Assembly (NCBI RefSeq): GCF_030296695.1
Contig: NZ_AP027737.1
Span: forward strand, 682,001-746,000
From: Agromyces mangrovi
GTDB lineage: Bacteria; Actinomycetota; Actinomycetes; Actinomycetales; Microbacteriaceae
Reading direction: 5' to 3'
DNA length: 64,000 nt
In this document: piece by piece, positions 27,843 to 37,469 of the stretch
Layout: the number at the start of each line of letters is the position of its first letter
Numbering within the stretch: position 1 is the first letter of the stretch
The notes under the pieces: generated by a model
Seen by the model: the letters and a program-made list of their open reading frames with translations, nothing else
Database searches by the model: none
Told to the model about the DNA's origin: nothing
Translations under genes and position numbers: made by a program

Positions 27843-28883
27843 TCAGCCGACGATGGCGCGCAGCCCGCGCATGAGCGCGAGCCGCTCGTCGGCGGTGCGG
27901 CCGAGCGGCGCGGCCGCCAGCACGCCGACGCCCGCAGCGTCGAACGCGGCGACCCGCTCGGCGACCTGCGCGGGCGTGCCGACGAGGTTCATCGCGAGCG
28001 CGAGCTCATCGGGCACGGCGGCGACGGCCTCCTCCTTGCGGCCGGCGAGGAACAGCTCCTGGATGGTCGCCGCGACGTCGCCGTACCCGTAGCCCGTGAC
28101 GAGCGTGTTGTAGAAGTTCTTGCCGCGCGCGCCCATGCCACCGACGTAGAGCGCGATCTGCTGCTTCACGGTCGGCAGCACGGCCGCGACGTCGTCGCCG
28201 ATGTAGAGCGCGGTGGTCGCGAAGATCTCGAGCGGCGCGAGCGCCGGGTCGCGCCTCGCGGTGCCGGCGTCGAGCGCCTCGCCCCAGACGTCGCGGGCGC
28301 GCTCCGGGTGGAACAGCGTCGGCAGCCAGGCGTCGGCGATCTCGGCGGTCTGCTCGACCGACTTCGGGCCGAGCGACGCGATGAGGATCGGGATGTCGGC
28401 GCGCACGGGCTCGTTGATGAGCTTGAGCGGCTTGCCGAGCCCCGTGCCCTGGTCGGCCGGCAGCGGGATCGTGTAGTGCTTCCCGGCGTGCTCGAGGCGC
28501 TCGCGCCGCCAGACCGCCCGGCAGATCTCGACGACCTCGCGGGTGCGGCCGAGCGGGGCGTCGTACGGCACGCCGTGGAAGCCCTCGATCGCCTGCGGGC
28601 CCGATGCGCCGATGCCCAGCGTGAACCGGCCGTCGGAGACGAAGTCGAGGCCCGCCGCGGTCATCGCGGTGAGCGTCGGCGTGCGCGTGTAGAGCTGCAG
28701 GATGCCGCTGACCAGCCGCATCCGCTCGGTGCGCGCCGCGAGGAACCCCAGCTGGCTGACGGCGTCGAACGAGTACGCCTCGGGCACCACGACCAGCTCG
28801 ACCCCGGCCTGCTCGAGCGCCTCGACCTCGGCGGCGGCCTCGCGGAAGCCGCCGGCATAGCTCAGCATCATGCCGATCTGCAT
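27843..28883 (-). CDS. LLM-class flavin/F420-dependent oxidoreductase
   Basis: 346 aa luciferase-like TIM barrel. Starts MQIGMMLSYAGG; family stretches SDGRFTLGIGASGPQAIEGFHG and PILIASLGPKSVEQTAEIADAW. Probably uses coenzyme F420, by similarity to actinobacterial members; the substrate is unknown. It lies 7 nt after galM on the same strand, so it is carried in the DeoR-galM operon without an obvious galactose role. Confidence 0.88.
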   Translation of the reverse strand: MQIGMMLSYAGGFREAAAEVEALEQAGVELVVVPEAYSFDAVSQLGFLAARTERMRLVSGILQLYTRTPTLTAMTAAGLDFVSDGRFTLGIGASGPQAIEGFHGVPYDAPLGRTREVVEICRAVWRRERLEHAGKHYTIPLPADQGTGLGKPLKLINEPVRADIPILIASLGPKSVEQTAEIADAWLPTLFHPERARDVWGEALDAGTARRDPALAPLEIFATTALYIGDDVAAVLPTVKQQIALYVGGMGARGKNFYNTLVTGYGYGDVAATIQELFLAGRKEEAVAAVPDELALAMNLVGTPAQVAERVAAFDAAGVGVLAAAPLGRTADERLALMRGLRAIVG

Positions 28884-28890
28884 GACGCCC

Positions 28891-29822
28891 CTACTCGGCC
28901 GAGAACCCGGCGAAGCGGATGCCCCAGCGGACCTCCCACTGCTCGCCGGGGTGCAGCCAGCGCACGCCCTTGCCCGAGTTGAACGCCTCGGCGGGCGCCG
29001 TCATCGGCTCGATCGCGATCGCGGCATCGCCGTCCTCGCCCGGGTAGGTGCGGGTCGTGTACACCTGCACGTAGCCGAACTCGTCGTCGGCCCACATCGC
29101 CACGCTGCGGCCGTCGGGCGCGGTGAGCGAGTGCACCGACTCGCCCTCCTCGACCTCGACCTCGCCGAACGCGTCGTCGAGCGACAGGTCGCCCACGCGC
29201 GCGCCGCCGCGCAGGTCGAACGGCGTGCCCTCGACCGGCACCTCGCCGGTCGGCAGCAGGCGCTCGTCGACCTCGATGTGGCTGGCGGCCGCGAGCCGCA
29301 GTTCGAGCTCCTCCGTGCGCACGCCGCCGATCTTCAGGAACGGGTGGGTGCCGACCGCGACCGGGGCGGGCTCGGAGCCGAGGTTCTCGATGAAGTGCGT
29401 GACGTCGAGGCCGTCGGAGACGAGCTCGTAGCGCACCGCGGTGCGCAGCAGGAACGGGTAACCGAGCTGCGGGTAGATGTCGGCGCCGAGCGTGACCGAG
29501 TCGCGGTCGCGGTCGAGCTCGTGGTACGCGGTGTAGCGCAGCAGGCCGTGGATGGCGTTGTTGCGAGCGGGCTCGGTGATGGCGAGCTGGTGCACCACCT
29601 CGTCGTGGGTCCAGCGCCCGTCGCGCACGCGGTTCGGCCAGGGCACGAGCACGATGCCGGAGCCGCTCGGGGGCTCTGGTCCTCGGGGAAGCCCGGCACG
29701 AGGTCGATGCCGTCGATGCTGAGTGCGCGGATGCCCGCGGCGACCGCCGTGATCGTGGCGCGGAGTTCGCCGCTCGAGGTGGTGGTGCTGAGCTCGAACT
29801 GCTCGCCCGTGGGAAGCGTCAT
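28891..29822 (-). CDS. galM: Aldose 1-epimerase (galactose mutarotase), one frameshift
   Basis: About 310 aa once repaired. Interconverts alpha and beta anomers of galactose and glucose, feeding the Leloir pathway. The first frame runs MTLPTGEQFELS to LVPGFPEDQ; the second resumes LVPWPNRVRDG. One base is missing at the G run 29669-29673. Active-site His contexts are NNAIHGLLR and GTHPFLKI, with the C-terminal catalytic Glu probably in TYPGED. It starts 2 nt after the DeoR gene. Confidence 0.88.
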
Positions 29823-29824
29823 CC

Positions 29825-30664
29825 CTACAGCCTATGGTCTGCCACCGCGACCGCCAGACCCGCCTCCTGCAATTCCGCGATCAGGGCGGCGGGCGCGGCG
29901 CGGTCGGTCACGAGGCGGTCGAACGCGTCGACGGGCGCGATGCGCCCGAGGTGCACCTCGCCGAGCTTCGACGCGTCGGCGACGACGATCGCGCGCGACG
30001 CGGCGTGCAGCATCTGCCGCTTCACCGCGGCCTCGGGCAGGTTGGCGTTGGTGACGCCGCGGGCGGCGTCGACCCCGTTGCATCCGATCACCGCGAGGTC
30101 GGCGTGCACCTCGTCGAGCACGGTGCCGGCGAGCGGATGCACCAGGGAGTGCTGTCTCGGACGCAGGGTGCCGCCCGTGAGGACGACGGTGAACCGCGGG
30201 ATCTCGGGCTCGAGCTCGAGCGCGATGCTGAGCCCGTTGGTGAGCACGGTCACGTCGGCGAGGTCGTCGCGGGCGCGCAGCGCGCGGGCGACCGCGAGGG
30301 TCGTGGTGCCGACGTCGAGGATGATGCTCTGGCCGCTCTGCACCTCGGCGGCGACGGCGCGGCCGATCTCCTCCTTGGGCACGACGGATGCGGCGAGCGC
30401 CTCCTCGAAGCTCGGCTCGCGGTCGGGCCGGGCGGAGACCGCCCCGGCGTCGGCCGGCACGGCGCCGCCGTGCACGCGGCGGATGTCGCCGGAGCGCTCG
30501 AGCGCATCGAGGTCGGCGCGCGCGGTCACGTCGGTCACGCCGAACGCGCGGCCGAGCTCGCTCACGCGCACGAACCCGCGCTCGGCGACGAGCGCGAGCG
30601 CGCGTTCGCGGCGCACCGGCGCGGGCAGTGCCACGCGGGCGTCGTCGCTGCGGTCGTCGGTCAT
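29825..30664 (-). CDS. DeoR/GlpR-family repressor of the galactose locus
   Basis: 279 aa. N-terminal helix-turn-helix (FVRVSELGRAFGVTDVTARADLDALERSG, then RRVHGGAV) and a sugar-phosphate-sensing DeoRC domain (GTTTLAVARAL, VLTGGTLRPRQHSLVHPLAG, IGCNGVDAARGVTNANLPEAAVKR). Start at ATG 30664 (MTDDRSDD). Divergent from galTK, with two palindromes between. Likely controls both directions in response to a galactose or related phosphate. Confidence 0.92.
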   Translation of the reverse strand: MTDDRSDDARVALPAPVRRERALALVAERGFVRVSELGRAFGVTDVTARADLDALERSGDIRRVHGGAVPADAGAVSARPDREPSFEEALAASVVPKEEIGRAVAAEVQSGQSIILDVGTTTLAVARALRARDDLADVTVLTNGLSIALELEPEIPRFTVVLTGGTLRPRQHSLVHPLAGTVLDEVHADLAVIGCNGVDAARGVTNANLPEAAVKRQMLHAASRAIVVADASKLGEVHLGRIAPVDAFDRLVTDRAAPAALIAELQEAGLAVAVADHRL

Positions 30665-30692
30665 GAGAGGCATCCTGCCCTGCTTCGGGTTT

Positions 30693-30728
30693 CTTTGCAA
30701 TGCAAAGCACCTTGTTTGCGAAAGCAAA
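30693..30728. promoter_or_regulatory. Paired TTTGC-GCAAA operators between deoR and galT
   Basis: Operator 1: CTTTGC-AAT-GCAAAG at 30693-30707. Operator 2: TTTGC-GAAA-GCAAA at 30715-30728. Centres are about 21 bp apart, two helical turns, so bound repressors would lie on one face. The AT-rich patch stands out from the GC-rich surroundings. Confidence 0.75.
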
Positions 30729-30734
30729 GCAGCG

Positions 30735-30740
30735 TAGGCT
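30735..30740 (+). promoter_or_regulatory. Putative galT -10 element (TAGGCT)
   Basis: TAGGCT lies 10 nt before ATG 30751 and next to operator 2, so repressor binding would block polymerase. The transcript would have almost no leader. Confidence 0.5.
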
Positions 30741-30750
30741 GACCCCGCTA

Positions 30751-31896
30751 TGAGCCACACGAACTCCCCCGCGCCGATCGTCGACGACCGCATCGCGGTG
30801 CGACGCACCTCGCTCGCCGACGGCCGCGACCTCATCTACTTCGACGACGCCGACACGACGCTGCCGCCCGAGCGCGCCGTCGACGAGCGCGAGCTCGCCC
30901 CGAGGCCCCCACCGCCGTGATGCGCCAGGACGCGCTGACCGGGGAGTGGATCTCCGTCGCCGCTGCTCGCCAGAACCGCGCGTTCCTGCCGCCGGCCCAC
31001 CTCGACCCGCTCGCACCCCAGGCACCGGGAAATCCCTCGGAGATCCCCAGCAGCTACGACGTGGCCGTGTTCGAGAACAAGTCGCCGTCGTTCGGCCCCG
31101 AGCTCGGCCTGCCCGACGGGGAGGACGACGCGGCCGCCCTCGCGGCGTACCGCTCGGTCGGCATCGAGCGCACCCGCACGTCGGTCGGCCGCTGCGAGGT
31201 CGTGTGCTTCAGCCCCGACCACGAGGGCTCGTTCGGCACGCAGACGCCGTCGCGCGCACGCACGGTGATCGAGGCGTGGGCGCAGCGCACCGCCGAGCTG
31301 TCGTCGCTGCCGGGCGTGCAGCAGGTGTTCCCGTTCGAGAACCGCGGCGAGGCGATCGGCGTCACCCTGCAGCATCCGCACGGCCAGATCTACTCGTACC
31401 CGTACGTGACCCCGCGCACCCAGCGCCTGATCGACTCCGTCGACGCGTACGGCCCCACCCTGTTCGCCGACATCCTGGAGCGCGAGCGCACCGGCGAGCG
31501 CCTCCTCATCGCGGGCGAGCACTGGACGGCGTTCGTGCCGTTCGCCGCGCGCTGGCCGATCGAGGCGCACATCCTGCCGAACCGGCACGTGCCCGACCTC
31601 GCCGCCACCACGCTCGAGGAGCGCGAGGAGCTCTCGACGCTCTACCTGCGGCTGCTGCGAGGTGTCGACGCGCTCTACGACACGCCGACGCCGTACATCG
31701 CTGCCTGGCACCAGGCGCCCGTGCACGAGCACCGCGACGACGTGCGCCTCATGCTGCAGCTCACGAGCCCGCGCCGCGCGGCCGACAAGCTGAAGTTCCT
31801 CGCCGGCTCCGAGGCCGCGATGGGCGCCTGGATCGGCGACGTGCCGCCGGAGACGCAGGCGACCGCGCTGCGCGAGGCGATCGAGGGGGTGTCGCT

Positions 31897-31900
<4 letters not shown>
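30751..31900 (+). CDS. galT: Galactose-1-phosphate uridylyltransferase, one frameshift
   Basis: About 383 aa once repaired. Swaps UMP between UDP-glucose and galactose-1-phosphate. The N-terminal segment (MSHTNSPAPIVDDRIAVRRT) is read from 30751; after one missing base in the C run 30906-30910 the sequence continues MRQDALTGEWISVAAARQNR. Active-site motif LQHPHGQIYSYPY (His-x-His) and the later AAWHQAPVHEHRDD are intact. A truncated start at 30917 would lose conserved N-terminal strands. Overlaps galK by 4 bp. Confidence 0.92.
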
Positions 31901-33046
<1,146 letters not shown>

Positions 33047-33063
<17 letters not shown>

Positions 33064-33541
33064 CGGCGCTGGGCGTGCCGCCCGTGACCCGCACGAGCTC
33101 GTCGAAGCTGGTCGGGAACACCGTCCGGGCGTGCCCGGCTGCGGCCCACACCACGTCGTAGCGCGCGAGGTGCGTGTCGACCACGGTGCGCACGGGTGAC
33201 GGATGCCCCACCGGGGCCACTCCGCCGATCACCTGCCCCGTGGCATCCTTCACCCGCTCCTTGGACGCGCGGCCGATGGTGCCACCGAGCTCGGCGCCCA
33301 GCCACTCGGTGTCGACCCGGTGCGCACCCGAGGTGAGCACGAGCAGCGGCTCGTCGTCGAGCAGGAAGACGAGCGAGTTGGCGATCTGGCCGACCTCGAT
33401 GCCGAGCGCGTCGGCCGCGAGCTGCGCGGTCGTCACGGCGCCGTCGAACCAGCGGATCTCGGGGGTCAGCCCCTGCTCGGCGAGCGCCGCCTGCACGCGG
33501 TCGACGGCGGGGTGGGCGGGCGTGGGCTGCGGCGAAGTCAC
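33047..33541 (-). CDS. YbaK/EbsC-family aminoacyl-tRNA deacylase-like protein
   Basis: 164 aa single-domain protein. Family stretches: TTAQLAADALGIEVGQIANSL, LVLTSGAHRVDTEWLG and GGVAPVGHPSPVRTVVD. Members hydrolyse mischarged Cys-tRNA(Pro) or similar. Usual length. Starts with GTG 33541. Confidence 0.9.
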
Positions 33542-33562
33542 GCGGTGATCCTACGCGGCACC

Positions 33563-33613
33563 GAGTACGCGAACTGCGGGAACTCACGCAGCGTTTCCGC
33601 AGTTTGCGTACTC
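33563..33613. repeat. Long inverted repeat (hairpin) upstream of the permease gene
   Basis: Arms 33563-33579 and 33597-33613 pair over 17 positions with one G-T, around a 17-nt loop. It lies between divergent ybaK and the permease, ahead of the permease -10, so it is not a normal terminator position. Could be an operator, an RNA element or a small repeat. Confidence 0.7.
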
Positions 33614-33647
33614 CGTCGCGGGGAACCGACGCGACACCCGCAGGCGA

Positions 33648-33653
33648 TAGGGT
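33648..33653 (+). promoter_or_regulatory. -10 element (TAGGGT) for a leaderless permease mRNA
   Basis: TAGGGT is followed by 6 nt and GTG 33660, putting the expected transcription start at the start codon. Confidence 0.5.
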
Positions 33654-33659
33654 GCGGCC

Positions 33660-34927
33660 GTGACCGCACCCTCCCCGAACTCTCTCGCGCGCTCGGACTG
33701 CGCGACGCCACCGTGATCGGCGTCGCGTCGATGGTGGGCGCCGGCGTGTTCGCGGCGTTCGCGCCGGCCGCGCGCGCCGCGGGCGACGGACTGCTGATCG
33801 GCCTGGCGATCGCCGCGGTGATCGCGTTCGCCAACGCGACCTCGTCGGCGCAGCTCGCCGCGCAGTACCCGCGCTCGGGCGGCACCTACCTGTACGGCCG
33901 GGAGCAGCTCGGCGCGTGGTGGGGGTTCCTCGCCGGGTGGGGGTTCGTGATCGGCAAGACCGCGAGCTGCGCGGCCATGGCGCTGACGTTCGCCGCGTAC
34001 GTGGCGCCCGAGGGCTGGGAGCGTGCCGTCGCGGCGCTCGCGGTCGCTGCGCTCGCGGGCGTGAACCTGTTCGGCGTGACCCGCACGGCGGGGCTCGCGT
34101 CGATCATCGTGACGGTCGTGCTGCTGGTGCTCGCGATCGTCGTGGCCTCCGGCATCGCGGGCGCACACCCGGGCGGTGGCCTGCTCGACCCGTCGGGGCT
34201 CGTCGCCGAGGGATGGTACGGCATCCTGCAGTCGGGCGGGCTGCTCTTCTTCGCGTTCGCGGGCTATGCGCGCATGGCGACCCTGGGCGAAGAGGTGCGC
34301 GAGCCGTCGCGGACGATCCCCCGCGCCATCGTGCTCGCGCTCGGCGTGGCCGTGGTCGTCTACGCTGCCGTGGGCGTGATCGCACTGGCGTCGCTCGGAG
34401 CGGAGGCGCTCGGTGCGTCGACTGCACCGCTCGTCGACGTGGTGCGGGCGAACGACTGGGGCTGGGCGGCGCCGCTCGTGCGGGTCGGCGGGGCCGCCGC
34501 GTCGCTCGGCGCGCTGCTCGCGCTCATCGCGGGCATCGGGCGCACCAGCCTCGCGATGGCGCGCGAGGGCGACCTGCCGGCGCCGCTGGCGCGGGTGGGG
34601 TCGCGGTTCCGGGTGCCGTGGGTCTCTGAAGGCTCCGTCGCCGTCGTCGTGGTCGTGCTGGTGCTGACCGTCGACCTGCGCGGGGCGATCGGGTTCTCGT
34701 CGTTCGGCGTGCTGCTGTACTACTTCGTCGCGAACGCGGCCGCATTCACGCAGGGGCGCGGCGACCGGCGGTATCCGCGCTGGCTGCAGGTGCTGGGGGC
34801 GATCGGATGCCTCCTGCTGGTCGCCGCGCTGCCGTGGACGTCGGTCGTGGCGGGCGTCGCCGTGTTCGCCGTCGGGATCGTCGGGCGGCTCGTGGTGCTC
34901 GCGCTCAGAAGAGGCAATCGGGGTTGA
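33660..34927 (+). CDS. APC-family amino acid permease, one frameshift near the start
   Basis: About 422 aa once repaired, with around 12 membrane helices. From GTG 33660 the frame reads VTAPSP; one base is missing in CCCC 33673-33676, after which ELSRALGLRDATVIGVASMVGAGVF continues. The first-helix GxGIF-like motif (VGAGVFAAFAP) is the APC substrate-binding break. The substrate is not predictable. Its 3-prime end overlaps a convergent secreted-protein gene by 23 bp. Confidence 0.87.
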
Positions 34928-35321
34928 TCACCGCCGAGAGGTCGACCCAGATGGCCTGCTGGTCGCCGCCGGACTGCGGGCGCCACAGCACCCAACCGGT
35001 GGGGGCGTCGCAGTCGGATGCGCCGGGGAACGAGACGCTCGCACGCGTGTTCGGCGCCAGCAATCGTGGGCTGATCGGTGCCCAGACCACCGCGGACGCA
35101 TCGCGCCAGCCTTCGACGATGATCGCTCCCGCCGCGGTCGTAGGGTTCGTCACGGACACCTCCAGGTAGCCGGGATCGCAGCAGAGCACGATCGGAGCCG
35201 CCTGGGGCGCGGTCGGGTCCGGTACCGAGGCGGCCGCCTGCGGAACGGTCGCCGCGAGGGCGATGGCGGGTGCCGTCCAGGCGATCGCCTTGGCAGCGGT
35301 GCGTCTCGAGATCTCGTCCAT
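34905..35321 (-). CDS. Small Tat-exported protein of unknown function
   Basis: 138 aa. N-terminus MDEISRRTAAKAIAWTAP has an SRR-type Tat motif followed by a hydrophobic segment and an AxA cleavage site (PQAAAS). The mature part has four Cys (CC near the middle, one in DCDAP and one in PDCLF) and beta-like stretches (YLEVSVTNPTTAAGAIIVEGW), suggesting a disulfide-bonded Ig-like extracellular domain. Family not recognised. Confidence 0.72.
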   Translation of the reverse strand: MDEISRRTAAKAIAWTAPAIALAATVPQAAASVPDPTAPQAAPIVLCCDPGYLEVSVTNPTTAAGAIIVEGWRDASAVVWAPISPRLLAPNTRASVSFPGASDCDAPTGWVLWRPQSGGDQQAIWVDLSAVINPDCLF

Positions 35322-35374
35322 GTTCGCCTCGGTTCCGTATGCAAGCGTCCGTTTCTTCCAACGTAGCGGAGGTC

Positions 35375-35380
35375 TAGTGT
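35375..35380 (+). promoter_or_regulatory. -10 element (TAGTGT) for leaderless gamma-carbonic-anhydrase mRNA
   Basis: TAGTGT, 7 nt, then ATG 35388. No ribosome site is visible before the ATG. Confidence 0.5.
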
Positions 35381-35387
35381 GGGCGCC

Positions 35388-35924
35388 ATGACCGTCGACG
35401 CCGCCGCACATGTCCGCTCGCTGCCCGGAATCGCCGACCCGTCGGTCGACGAGTCCGCGTTCGTCGCCGCGGGTGCCGTGCTGGTCGGCAGCGTGCGACT
35501 GGAGGCGCGGTCGAGCGTCTGGTACAACGCGGTGCTGCGTGCGGAAGCCGAGCCGATCGTGCTCGGCGAGGGGTCGAACCTGCAGGACACCGTGGTGTGC
35601 CACGTCGACCGCGGGTCTCCGCTCACGGTCGGTCGCGGGGTGTCGGTGGGGCACGGCGCGGTGCTGCACGGCTGCACGATCGAAGACGACTGCCTGGTCG
35701 GCATGTCGGCGACGGTGCTGAACGGCGCGGTCATCGGTGCGGGTTCGCTCGTCGCGGCGGGCGCCGTCGTGCTCGAGGGCACGGTCGTGCCGCCGGGGTC
35801 GCTCGTGGCGGGCGTGCCGGCGAAGGTGCGGCGCGAGCTGAGCGACGAGGAGCGCGCGGGCATCCGCCGCAACGGGGAGGCGTACCTGCGGCACGTCGAG
35901 GTGCACCGCGGCAGCGCAGGCTAG
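35388..35924 (+). CDS. Gamma-carbonic-anhydrase-like hexapeptide-repeat protein
   Basis: 178 aa left-handed beta helix (LbetaH) with hexapeptide repeats. Metal-ligand-type His residues are visible in VVCHVDRG and VGHGAVLHGC. Related to YrdA/PaaY/CaiE; true carbonic anhydrase activity is not certain. ATG 35388 is chosen. The stop overlaps the convergent HNH gene by 4 bp. Confidence 0.9.
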   Translation: MTVDAAAHVRSLPGIADPSVDESAFVAAGAVLVGSVRLEARSSVWYNAVLRAEAEPIVLGEGSNLQDTVVCHVDRGSPLTVGRGVSVGHGAVLHGCTIEDDCLVGMSATVLNGAVIGAGSLVAAGAVVLEGTVVPPGSLVAGVPAKVRRELSDEERAGIRRNGEAYLRHVEVHRGSAG

Positions 35925-37399
35925 AACGGCGGTTCGGGCTCGCGCTCGGTGTCGCACTCGCGCTCGGACCCCGGTTCGCGCGCCGGCGACATCGGCTCGG
36001 CCGGCTCGGTCGTGTACTCCCGCCCGAGCGGACTCCGCCACTCGAGCACCCTGCCACCCCGTTGGACGACCCGCCATCCGGCCTCGTGTATCAGGTGGTG
36101 GTGCCGGGCGCAGAGGTGAGCGAGGTTGTCGTGCGCGGTCTCGCCGCCGGCGGCCCAGTCGCGGGTGTGGTCGATCTCGGAGGCATCCGCTCGCCGATCG
36201 CAACCCGGGAATCGGCAGGTGCCATCACGCACGCGCAACCGGGCGCGCAGGTCGGGCGGCACGGTGTAGCGCTCGCGTCCGACGGACAGCACCGCCCCGG
36301 TCTCCGGCTCGGTGAGCAGGCGCCGCAGCGAGCCGGACGCACCGACGAGTTCGAGTGCGTCGTCGATCGGGATCGGTCCGTACCCGTCGAGCACCGCAGG
36401 CTCGTCGCCGTGGCCGAGCAGGCGGGCGGCGGGCACCGTGACCGAGACGACAGGGCGGATGCCCCGCCGCGCGGCGGGCAGGGGCGAGGACGTCTGCTCC
36501 GGCGACGTCGACACCTGCGCTTCCCCCAGCAGCAGGCCGGCGAGCACGTCGGCCCGCAGTTGCGCAGTTGTGCGCTCCTCGCCGTCGAGCGCACGCAGGT
36601 GCCCGGCGGTGTCGGTGAGCCGCGCGTCGATGCGCGCCGCCGTCGCGGCGGTCAGGTGGGCGGTCAGCCAGGCCATGCCGTCGCGGTCGGGCTCGATGCG
36701 CACGTGGCGCGCGGAGGAGGCGTCGGCGGCCCGGGCCTCGATCGAGTCCGGATGCATGCGCTCGCGCAGCAGCCGTGCGCGTCGCCGGAAGCGCCCGGGC
36801 GTCGTGGTCGCCGCGACGCGCAGCGCCTCCGCTTCGAAGTCGGCGCGGTGCGACGCCGGCAGCGAGCCGACCTCGTCGGCGATGGTGCGGGCGTGCAGGT
36901 ACGAGATGCGGCCGTCGAGTGCGGCCGCCAACGTCGCGCCGAGCCCGTCGGCGAGCGCCTCGGCATCGCCGATCCAGCGCGCGACCGTCGCCTCGGTCGT
37001 GCGGGTCGCGCACGCGATCTCGGCCGTGAGCGAGCGGCGCACGAGTTCGGCCCGCCGGCGCGGCGGCTCGACGCGCAGACCCTCGCGCTCGCGCACCGCA
37101 GCACGCTCCTCCTCGATCGCCGCGGACTCGCGATGGGCGGCCGCGATGAGCGACGCGCGCCGCGCGGCGACCCGCTCGAGCTGCGCCGTGAGCGCGGCGA
37201 TCTCGGTCACGTGCAGGTCGAGCAGCGCCTCGCGCCGTGCGTCGACGGGCATCCCCGCGGCATCCGCCGTCTCGCCCCGCCGCCACTCGTCGACGACGTC
37301 GTCGAGCAGCTGCCACTCGATGTCGATCTCGTCGGGCGCGGGCAGGCGCGGCGGCAGCGCCTCCTGCGCCGGAACCGCATCGAGCCCTGCTTCCTCCAT
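35921..37399 (-). CDS. DUF222 / HNH endonuclease-domain protein
   Basis: 492 aa. N-terminal helical DUF222 region (LDGRISYLHARTIADEVGSLP is typical) and a C-terminal HNH domain: CRFPGCDRRADASEIDHTRDWAAGG then NLAHLCARHHHLIH, with the zinc Cys pairs and catalytic His present. This REP13E12-like family is multi-copy in actinobacteria and may be mobile, but no flanking repeats were seen. Start at ATG 37399 (MEEAGLDAVP). Confidence 0.9.
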   Translation of the reverse strand: MEEAGLDAVPAQEALPPRLPAPDEIDIEWQLLDDVVDEWRRGETADAAGMPVDARREALLDLHVTEIAALTAQLERVAARRASLIAAAHRESAAIEEERAAVREREGLRVEPPRRRAELVRRSLTAEIACATRTTEATVARWIGDAEALADGLGATLAAALDGRISYLHARTIADEVGSLPASHRADFEAEALRVAATTTPGRFRRRARLLRERMHPDSIEARAADASSARHVRIEPDRDGMAWLTAHLTAATAARIDARLTDTAGHLRALDGEERTTAQLRADVLAGLLLGEAQVSTSPEQTSSPLPAARRGIRPVVSVTVPAARLLGHGDEPAVLDGYGPIPIDDALELVGASGSLRRLLTEPETGAVLSVGRERYTVPPDLRARLRVRDGTCRFPGCDRRADASEIDHTRDWAAGGETAHDNLAHLCARHHHLIHEAGWRVVQRGGRVLEWRSPLGREYTTEPAEPMSPAREPGSERECDTEREPEPPF

Positions 37400-37469
37400 A
37401 CCCTCATCGAAGCAGTGACCACTGACATTCCCCGATCGGAATGCGCGGCTGTCGAACGGCCGCGAGACC

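Noticed and set aside
35921-37399. HNH protein as part of an insertion sequence or restriction system
   Set aside because: No terminal repeats, target duplication, transposase or methyltransferase gene is adjacent. DUF222/HNH genes are common solitary genes in actinobacteria.
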